Shown here piece by piece: positions 1 through 6,395 of a stretch of 7,621 nt of DNA. A program made the translations under genes and the position numbers. The DNA lies in assembly GCA_028714615.1 (NCBI GenBank), contig JAQTMA010000195.1, positions 1 through 7,621 of the forward strand, given 5' to 3'. The stretch is from Anaerolineaceae bacterium (lineage in GTDB: Bacteria; Chloroflexota; Anaerolineae; Anaerolineales; Anaerolineaceae). Under the pieces are notes generated by a model. The model had not been told where the DNA came from. It saw only the letters and a list, made by a program, of their open reading frames with translations, and searched no databases. Each line of letters starts with the position of its first letter. Within the stretch, counting starts at the first letter, position 1.

Positions 1-3000
1 GACCGAATAGATTGTTGCCAAATACCTTTAGCGATATGGCAGCGGGTATGAAGGCCATATTCGGAATGCTTGCCCATCCATCATGGAAGATCTGAGTGAC
101 GTTACCGGACAGAAGGTCTCTTGCCATAAGCCCATGGGATGCCATATCCCCATGAAAATCACTGGGGATGTCTGCAAGGCGATAGAATCGTAGAAGCAGG
201 CCGGTTGCGAGTATCAATAAGAAGAGAAATACCTGTGGAAATGATGGAGTCCGCCAGGTAATCCCACTTGGTCTTTTCGATCGGCTGAGTATCCAAAGAA
301 TCCCTTGGGACAAGATAAATAAACACACTCCGGCGAACCAAAAAAACTGGACTAATCCATTTTCACCCTCAACAATAAATAGAACCATCGAAAAACAATA
401 AGATAGGATACCCATCCAAGAAGTAAGAGAGCCGAAGAGCTGAATAGAGAAAGCTTGTTTCCCCTTAAAGATTTCAAATCCCGAGCAGAAAACTTCACCT
501 TCCTGGGTATCACTTTGAGCCATACTACTCCGATGAGCGTCGTTATCCGTGGGAGTTGCAAACAGCCAGGATAGAAAACCCAAAATCAGGACGAGTAAAC
601 CAATCCAAACCCGGGTGGATTCGTCCATTCCGGTAAGCCACCGGAAGTTGACAGCCAACTCGCCGTTTGTATTAGCGTCCAGGATTATTTGGCCAAAGAA
701 TACGACCATCAAAAAGAGAAGAGGAGCAAAAATTGGCCATTTCGGGAACCGATGATTGCTCAAGTGTGGTTTTTCGTTAATCGTTTCGCCGTCTCTGTTC
801 GCATCAACGGCAACCAAGTTTTTCAACTGAACCTGCTCAATTTTTTCATCTTTGTGTGGTTGGTTTCTGTCTATTCGAAATATAAGTGCGTTTCGATCCC
901 TGTGGGTAAAGCGAAGCCTTATCAAGATATAGAGGGAAGTGAAAGCAGAGATAATCGAACCAAGGATAAGCCATTTTGGTGAAATCGACGAAATTCTATT
1001 CAAATTATGGTGTATACCGTTTTGGTTCCGCAAATGCCGTGCACCGATCTGAGCTTGGGTAACAGTGATTTCCGGAGTGGACACTGGTGATGAGAAGTGT
1101 TGATGAATATATAGGTTCAGGAGGGTATAAACGGATCCGATGGATGTAATGGTAGCAACCAGAAGCCATGGAGAAAACCTGGATTGGTTATCCCGCTGAT
1201 TATCCGGGGAGATGAAAGTCCCTGGTGGGGTTGCGATCGATATAGGTAATGGTAAGACAGCATTTGTTATCCATGGCGTGGTTCGAGCCTGGTGAGAATT
1301 AATTGTGATCGGTTTCTCAACCGGAGAAGGAATTGGTTGTTGGCGCCCGTGGATTAATCGTCGAGTAACCTTGCCCCAAAAATAATAGGCAAGGAGTGCA
1401 AGGTAAGCGGCTACAACCAGTCCGAGCAAGACAATCAAAAACCAGTTTTGTCGTGGATTGTTTGCTGGAGGAGGTAGGGGCTGATAGTGAGCGGGTATGA
1501 CAATGTATGATTTAAACGCCAGCCATCCGGTCGACTCGAAATGATCTTGTAAAACGCCCAGCGGATAGACTTGTTCAAGGATAGGCAGATTGGAGAAACG
1601 GTCTTGTGTCAGAATAAAAACAGTGGGAACGTTCAAGGATGAGGAATTCTTGATCCAATTTTGATCCAGAACCAGATCATCCCCATTCATGCCTCGATTC
1701 ATAAACTGGAACTCCCGATCTTCCCACCCAAAATCACCACTCATGAAATGAACCTGATAATCAGGAGATAAGCTGGAGAGAAAGCGGGCGATTCGGACTC
1801 GTGGTCCCGCATTGTCTTGTACAAATCCGAGGTATGTCTGCCAATTTTGTATTCCGGTCAGTATTAATATTGAAGCTAAACCGATAGTGCTGGCCACCCG
1901 AACAGGCTTGGTAAGATAAGGGGAAACGTAACTCCAAACTAATGTGATAGCATATCCTGCCAAGATCATAACCGCTGGAAGTGTGATGACTAAATGGGGC
2001 CAAAAGGGAGGATCATTGGTGATGACACCTCCTAGAATTAACGCTAATCCCAGCCAAGCGATGAGGACAAAATGTCGCACATCTTTCAACCTGAACAAAC
2101 AAAAACAAATACCTAAAATGAGGAACATGCCCGTCAGGAAGTTAATCATCCCTCCACGATATCCAAAAAAAGTACTCGAATCCCCATAATTAGAGTAAAC
2201 CAAAAAAGATCGCTTGATTTGTTCAAGGAGAAGTTGTGCGATACTGGAAATATGGTATTTCCCGAGTAGATGGATGCTCACATCTGGATTGAAGATCGTA
2301 ACATCATTACCGCGTCCAACAAATGTTCTAAATTGACTGAAAGCAAAAGCCAGTTGAGGGCCGAAACCGATTAATGAGGCTCCGGTAAATGCCGCCCAGT
2401 TATGGTAATTGCCCCTGATCGCTTTTCGATCCCAGATAATCAGCCAAATAAACAAAAGAATCACAAGAAGCGGGGCAATCCTGATGGGATAATATGCAAA
2501 AAGACAAACGCCCAGGAAAAATCCTGCAAGAGAATACCAGACCGATTTTCCGGAGCGTAATGCCTTAATCAGAGTGTATGCCATCACAATTAAGCCAAGA
2601 GAAGCATCCTCAATAGAAACGCTCCGGCTAAATTGGATATCGGTATAGCTGACTGCAAGTAAAAAAGCCGCAAGGAGACCGGTTTTATAGCCAAATAATT
2701 CCCTTCCCAGCAAGTATATTGCGGGAATACAAAGGGTACCTAAAAATACAGAAGCGGCTAAAAGCCCAGATAATGTTTCACCAAATATCCTCATACTCAG
2801 AATAGAGGGCTGGAAAAACAACATGGAATGTCCTGACCAGCCCACCCCAAACCAATCCAAGATCGGCTTATGGATGATCTCCAAGGCTTGTAATCCCATC
2901 GATGCGATATCCCCATCAATGCCGGATGGGATGGTTGCCAGGCGCCAATACCTGAAGAAAAAACCAACCCCGGTGATGATAAAAATCAGAAAAAACTCCA

Positions 3001-3439
3001 AGCGTAATCTCGAGAACCCCCTCTTTCGATATACACTGACTACCTGTTGTAACTCTGGCCAATAAATCGAAGCCCCTACGAGGATCGCTCCCAACCAGAA
3101 GACTTTGACGAAAATTGTCTCTCCAATGGTCAGGTACAAAGAATTGGACAGCAAGTAACAGAACACTGCCAGGAACAACCTGTTCCGACTATGATTAATA
3201 CCATTCTTCTGAGGGATTGCAATCGAAAAAGGGGGTATCCCATTCCATTTGTCTTGAGGAAAAAAACCAAATGTAGCCCCCAAAAATACCAGGACGAGAA
3301 AACCTATACCAATGAAGAGATTGATATCAGATGTGGTGGATTGTGGTTTGCTTAGGTACGATTGGGCTCCAAATGAACAGACAACCGCTATGAATATGAA
3401 CGCAAGACGCAGGTAGGGCAAACGGGCGGAGTGGTTCAT
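1..3439 (-). CDS. Giant tandem GT-C (GT39/PMT-like) membrane glycosyltransferase-like protein, C-terminus beyond window
   Basis: The frame is open from the ATG at 3439 to the left edge: 1146 codons plus one base, with no stop found in a codon-by-codon hand translation. An in-frame TGA at 3452-3454 lies five codons upstream of this ATG, the first after it, so the start is well supported. Module 1 has hydrophobic helices near residues 10-25, 41-60, 88-103, 108-124 and 147-163, then a loop with IPSGIDGDIAS (170-180). More helices follow at about 225-245, 252-264, 281-337, 348-364, 432-449, 456-471, 484-501 and 514-531, then a soluble domain (535-655). SRSVSIED (271-278) aligns with SRWGWNET of the neighbouring gene, and His482 with its Arg498. 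A linker (664-900) holds extra single helices. Module 2 repeats the five-helix start (902-922, 943-961, 1000-1022, 1033-1052, 1068-1085) and then IPSDFHGDMAS (1091-1101). The family is inferred from layout and similarity to the next gene. The acidic pair is altered, so catalysis is uncertain. The product may instead be a partner or scaffold protein. Confidence 0.85.
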   Translation of the reverse strand, partial: MNHSARLPYLRLAFIFIAVVCSFGAQSYLSKPQSTTSDINLFIGIGFLVLVFLGATFGFFPQDKWNGIPPFSIAIPQKNGINHSRNRLFLAVFCYLLSNSLYLTIGETIFVKVFWLGAILVGASIYWPELQQVVSVYRKRGFSRLRLEFFLIFIITGVGFFFRYWRLATIPSGIDGDIASMGLQALEIIHKPILDWFGVGWSGHSMLFFQPSILSMRIFGETLSGLLAASVFLGTLCIPAIYLLGRELFGYKTGLLAAFLLAVSYTDIQFSRSVSIEDASLGLIVMAYTLIKALRSGKSVWYSLAGFFLGVCLFAYYPIRIAPLLVILLFIWLIIWDRKAIRGNYHNWAAFTGASLIGFGPQLAFAFSQFRTFVGRGNDVTIFNPDVSIHLLGKYHISSIAQLLLEQIKRSFLVYSNYGDSSTFFGYRGGMINFLTGMFLILGICFCLFRLKDVRHFVLIAWLGLALILGGVITNDPPFWPHLVITLPAVMILAGYAITLVWSYVSPYLTKPVRVASTIGLASILILTGIQNWQTYLGFVQDNAGPRVRIARFLSSLSPDYQVHFMSGDFGWEDREFQFMNRGMNGDDLVLDQNWIKNSSSLNVPTVFILTQDRFSNLPILEQVYPLGVLQDHFESTGWLAFKSYIVIPAHYQPLPPPANNPRQNWFLIVLLGLVVAAYLALLAYYFWGKVTRRLIHGRQQPIPSPVEKPITINSHQARTTPWITNAVLPLPISIATPPGTFISPDNQRDNQSRFSPWLLVATITSIGSVYTLLNLYIHQHFSSPVSTPEITVTQAQIGARHLRNQNGIHHNLNRISSISPKWLILGSIISAFTSLYILIRLRFTHRDRNALIFRIDRNQPHKDEKIEQVQLKNLVAVDANRDGETINEKPHLSNHRFPKWPIFAPLLFLMVVFFGQIILDANTNGELAVNFRWLTGMDESTRVWIGLLVLILGFLSWLFATPTDNDAHRSSMAQSDTQEGEVFCSGFEIFKGKQAFSIQLFGSLTSWMGILSYCFSMVLFIVEGENGLVQFFWFAGVCLFILSQGILWILSRSKRPSGITWRTPSFPQVFLFLLILATGLLLRFYRLADIPSDFHGDMASHGLMARDLLSGNVTQIFHDGWASIPNMAFIPAAISLKVFGNNLFG
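137..169 (-). repeat. Second copy of the GT-C first-loop motif
   Basis: Encodes IPSDFHGDMAS, residues 1091-1101 of the giant protein. It follows a hydrophobic helix ending in RFYRLAD, matching RYWRLAT before the first copy. The protein similarity is clear, but codons differ at most positions outside GGGGAT, so the duplication is old rather than a recent DNA copy. Confidence 0.7.
2900..2932 (-). repeat. First copy of the GT-C first-loop motif
   Basis: Encodes IPSGIDGDIAS, residues 170-180 of the giant protein. It aligns without gaps to IPSDFHGDMAS (residues 1091-1101) and to IPAGIYVDETN of the neighbouring gene (residues 188-198). The aspartate of the family Asp-Glu pair is kept (Asp177) and the glutamate is replaced by Ile178. 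Confidence 0.7.
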
Positions 3440-3530
3440 GTTTGGTGTCTTTCATAGGATTGAAAAATTTTACAGCCAGTTTGTTGAATAGCGACAGTCA
3501 TGTGGAAAACTGAAACACTGATGGTTTGAT
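3440..3530. other. 91-base intergenic gap between two GT-C genes
   Basis: Lies between the TAG of the PA14-bearing gene and the ATG of the giant gene. I see no stable hairpin with a T-run on the minus strand, only four-base stems, so no intrinsic terminator. There is also no convincing -35/-10 pair: a TAAAAT-like box is present but has no TTGACA-like partner at normal spacing. Read-through from the upstream gene is the simplest reading, though a weak internal promoter cannot be excluded. Confidence 0.6.
3448..3453 (-). promoter_or_regulatory. Weak ribosome binding site for the giant GT-C gene
   Basis: The minus strand carries GAAAGA eight bases before the ATG at 3439. It is a poor match to the Shine-Dalgarno consensus but is the only purine-rich run at suitable spacing. 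The start itself rests mainly on the in-frame TGA just upstream, which this site overlaps. Confidence 0.35.
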
Positions 3531-6395
3531 CTATGGATTCTCTGGCAATAATGCCTCCATAGGTACCACCGTTTCAGGCCCGTCGGGAGGTTGCCAGTTG
3601 AAGGTCAACCCACTGCCGCCACCCAATTGAAAATAATCGATTTGAATAGGGTGGTCACCCGAGTCTAGGTCGAGCTTTACTTCAAAATCATTAGGTTGAT
3701 TGGGTTTCAGTCCTTCCCCGATGATCTTATCGTCTAGAGTTAGCCTGGCGCCGTCATCCGCGTGAATAACCAGACGATAAGAACCAGGTTGGGTAACCCG
3801 TAAAAACCCCTTATATTTCGCGCTGAATGGATTCGCGAGCGGTTCCTGGTCGGGCCAGGCCAAAAGGAAAAATGGGGTTTCTCTCACACAGACTGGCTCA
3901 CCTTGCCATTCAGCCCCCTGATAATAATATCCAGTCAACCCAACCTTGGGTGGACTGATTATGAATAGGTTCTGCGTTGGGATGGGTGCTCCTTCCTTGC
4001 CTGGCGCCGTCCAGAAGACCTCTGCTGGATCATGGATGGATGGATTATCCTGAATGATGTGGATGCGATGGAGACCACCGCACAAGGTCTGTGTGTCAAC
4101 CAACGGCTTTCCATCAATCAGTATCTGTAAATCGCCCAGGCTGGAAAAACGGTAGTTTCCACTATGCTCAACTTGGATGCTGCCGTCCCATTCAATTTTA
4201 CTTGCTTCTGAGGAGTTTTCTGGTGAGGTAATGGTGGGCAAAGTGCCGGTTTTTACCTGCCCGTTCGGATAGGAAATTTTATAGTTTACACCTTGAATGG
4301 CGGCGAAATCTGCCACAGGCACGCGGGCTCGGATATAGAGAGGAAGTTGACCAGACCACTTCACCACGGTAAGTTCGACGTCTGGATAATAGAGCCGGAA
4401 TAAATCCATTACAGGTTGGTAATAAGTATCGAGCAGGAAGATCGTATCTTTTCCTTGTGATGGAATGGGCAAAGCATCTTCTGGCCGAATGAGAAAATAT
4501 GGCCGGTCGTCGAGAGTATTTCTCCCGACCGTTTGCTTCATATACCCATAAACCAGGTAACGTAGTTGTGAGAAATCATAAAACCGAGGTGAAACAAAAA
4601 CCGGAGAGCCATTGATTAAAGCATTTACAACATCATGGGCAACCCCATTTTCGGTTAAGTTAAATCCTGCCTGATATTCAATGGCATTTGCCTGGCGTAC
4701 GAAATAGGTTGTAGATTCCCAAAGCGTTGACCCGACAAGTGCGATTGTAAACAAACCTGAGCTAAGAATAATAAAAAACGTTCGAGATCGCCTGTGATCG
4801 ATCTGCAAGGTAATCTTTGGAAATACACGATACCCTCCCCGGAGGATCCGCGATAAGACGCCTCCGGCTAATAGAGTGATTGCCGGTAGAGCAGTTAGTG
4901 TTCGATACGATTGCGGCGATTCGTGGTGGGAAGAAAAAACTCCTCCCACCAATCCAAATAGGAGCCATAGCCAAAGCAACCCCCAGCGCCGGTCTCGTAG
5001 CCGGAACGAGCCGTATGCAAGGCCGATGACAAAGAGCACGCCGGTGAACGGGTCAGTTTCTGGCTCATTCGGGAGATTATGTTTCCCCTGGTGGTCGCCA
5101 ATCTGGTGGAAAAAACGGAGCTGGTCTTGTATATTCGCCCAGAGGGGTTGCAAACTGCCTGCTTCCTTAATATCGCGGAAGATGCTGATTTCATCCACCC
5201 GGTTGGAGAACGTGAATGGATCGGTGATATGAGTTACAGCCAATGGCGCAAAAGCAATAATACCGGCGATTGCAAACAAGGCCAGCCCTAGTCGATTCCT
5301 TTTCAAGCATTCGACCGGTCCCGCTGGATCGAAAATAATCCAATAAACGATAAACAAGGCAATTGTGGCGATGGCCAGCCGGCTGCTGAGATAGGTATAC
5401 ATCATCAAGCCACTTATGATCCCACCAACCACAAAATCCCTGGGACGCCGTTCGCGCAGTCCCCGCAACAGGAAATAGATGGCCAGGATTTGGAATAGGG
5501 GAACAGCCGTCTCATTCCATCCCCACCGGCTCATACTCAGATGCCAGCGACTGACTGCCAGGAGGAGCATAGCGCTCAAACCGCCAATAGGACCAAACAT
5601 CATCCGGCCTAATGGGTAGATGGCAAACACGGTCAGTATGGCCGGGATGAGCGAAATTGCTTTAAGGGTCCCGTAGTTTGCTCCAAAAAAACGGATCATC
5701 ATCGCCATATAGTAGATATACCCGTTGGGCGTACCATACCACCCGGTGGCGAAGGGTGAGGCGTGGTTGCCTTGCAAGATTGCCAAAGCGTCCATCGCAC
5801 CGTTGGTTTCATCCACATAGATTCCAGCAGGGATTATATCGATCCGGTATACCCGCAGAAATATTGCCAGCGCTGCAATGAAAAGGAACCCACCAACCTC
5901 AACCCAGCGCGGTATTAGGAAATCTGCTCGTGGCTGGCTGTCGTTCGATTCAGAAAGGCTTGATGTTTGTTTGATCTTATGTTCCGGAACCCCGAAAAGA
6001 AATCCTCCTAACAATAACAACGCAAGGGCAGTAAACCAAGGAAAGAGCGTGCCATCCCAGCGATGATAATCCGGCCAGAGTTTGAAGACCACCCAGGCAG
6101 TAAATAATCCGGCGGCTACCATGCAAGCCCAGGCTTGCCTGCGCCGTATGATAGCGCCAACCGTGGCTGTCTTAGGAAGAGTCGAACCTTCTGGAAGCCA
6201 CGCATCGATGCGAAGTAAAGCATAGCCCCCTAATAATGCGGCGGCTAGCAAACTGAGCCACGGCCAGATACTGTCGGAGGCAATTATCTCGGGTTGGCGA
6301 AGGATAAAAGTGCTGGCAATTCCTAAATATAGGGCGCACACCAACACAGCGTAATCGAATACACGTGATTGTTTCAGACGCCCGGGACGTTTCAC
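3531..6395 (-). CDS. GT-C (GT39/PMT-like) glycosyltransferase with C-terminal PA14 domain
   Basis: Complete, 954 residues, GTG start, TAG stop. Proteins of this kind transfer sugar from a polyprenyl-phosphate donor on the outer face of the membrane. Four helices (about 13-32, 43-61, 88-106, 117-135) and a hydrophilic linker precede the core. The core starts with a helix at 165-182, followed by a large first loop with YVDETN; Asp195-Glu196 match the acidic pair typical of the family. About ten further helices run to residue 557. SRWGWNET (289-296) and PQSYR (494-498) lie at positions conserved with the downstream gene. After an exoplasmic domain (570-690) comes a weak PA14-like unit (about 700-800) and then a clear PA14 domain (817-945: GLTGYYY, HADDGARLTLDD, WQPPDG). 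The PA14 domain probably binds glycan outside the cell (inferred). At 954 residues it is longer than plain GT39 enzymes because of the helical N-terminal extension and the PA14 tail. The GTG overlaps the preceding stop, implying coupled translation. Donor and acceptor are unknown. Confidence 0.9.
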   Translation of the reverse strand: MKRPGRLKQSRVFDYAVLVCALYLGIASTFILRQPEIIASDSIWPWLSLLAAALLGGYALLRIDAWLPEGSTLPKTATVGAIIRRRQAWACMVAAGLFTAWVVFKLWPDYHRWDGTLFPWFTALALLLLGGFLFGVPEHKIKQTSSLSESNDSQPRADFLIPRWVEVGGFLFIAALAIFLRVYRIDIIPAGIYVDETNGAMDALAILQGNHASPFATGWYGTPNGYIYYMAMMIRFFGANYGTLKAISLIPAILTVFAIYPLGRMMFGPIGGLSAMLLLAVSRWHLSMSRWGWNETAVPLFQILAIYFLLRGLRERRPRDFVVGGIISGLMMYTYLSSRLAIATIALFIVYWIIFDPAGPVECLKRNRLGLALFAIAGIIAFAPLAVTHITDPFTFSNRVDEISIFRDIKEAGSLQPLWANIQDQLRFFHQIGDHQGKHNLPNEPETDPFTGVLFVIGLAYGSFRLRDRRWGLLWLWLLFGLVGGVFSSHHESPQSYRTLTALPAITLLAGGVLSRILRGGYRVFPKITLQIDHRRSRTFFIILSSGLFTIALVGSTLWESTTYFVRQANAIEYQAGFNLTENGVAHDVVNALINGSPVFVSPRFYDFSQLRYLVYGYMKQTVGRNTLDDRPYFLIRPEDALPIPSQGKDTIFLLDTYYQPVMDLFRLYYPDVELTVVKWSGQLPLYIRARVPVADFAAIQGVNYKISYPNGQVKTGTLPTITSPENSSEASKIEWDGSIQVEHSGNYRFSSLGDLQILIDGKPLVDTQTLCGGLHRIHIIQDNPSIHDPAEVFWTAPGKEGAPIPTQNLFIISPPKVGLTGYYYQGAEWQGEPVCVRETPFFLLAWPDQEPLANPFSAKYKGFLRVTQPGSYRLVIHADDGARLTLDDKIIGEGLKPNQPNDFEVKLDLDSGDHPIQIDYFQLGGGSGLTFNWQPPDGPETVVPMEALLPENP
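3561..3947 (-). other. PA14 domain at the end of the GT-C protein
   Basis: Covers residues 817-945. Visible PA14 hallmarks are the opening GLTGYYYQGAEWQG, the strand YKGFLRVTQPGSYRLVIHAD, the DDGARLTLDDK turn, and the closing GLTFNWQPPDG. PA14 domains are beta-barrels found in toxins, adhesins and glycosidases, and several bind carbohydrate. Its place after the last membrane helix puts it on the same exoplasmic side as a GT-C active site. Confidence 0.85.
3996..4298 (-). other. Probable degenerate PA14-like unit
   Basis: Covers residues 700-800. WDGSIQVEHSGNYRFSSLGD, ILIDGKPLVD, GLHRIHI and VFWTAP follow the strand order of a PA14 domain, but the Asp-Asp-Gly turn of the following copy is missing. 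Assignment is from pattern only and could be wrong; it may be another small beta-sandwich. Confidence 0.5.

Noticed and set aside
133..154. Inverted repeat CATGGG...CCCATG.
   Set aside because: It falls on the codons of the second first-loop motif, has only a six-base stem, and lies within coding sequence.
159..561. Short minus-strand ORFs at 159-341 and 352-561.
   Set aside because: They lie in other frames inside the long coding frame and show no start signals or recognisable domains.
1..3439. The possibility that the left region is non-coding or a frameshifted pseudogene, since only short ORFs close there.
   Set aside because: Codon-by-codon reading gives 1146 uninterrupted codons ending exactly in phase with position 2, with coherent membrane helices and motifs throughout.
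3436..3501. A 21-residue minus-strand ORF ending in an ATGA overlap with the start of the giant gene, resembling a leader peptide.
   Set aside because: No Shine-Dalgarno sequence precedes its ATG, the peptide has no recognisable feature, and an ORF this short is expected by chance.
3440..3530. Intrinsic terminator or promoter in the intergenic gap.
   Set aside because: Only four-base stems and no -35/-10 pair with normal spacing could be found.
4876..5232. Plus-strand ORF of 118 residues.
   Set aside because: It is antisense to the core of the complete GT-C gene, is rich in Arg, Ser and Pro as expected of a shadow frame, and has no ribosome binding site that I can see.
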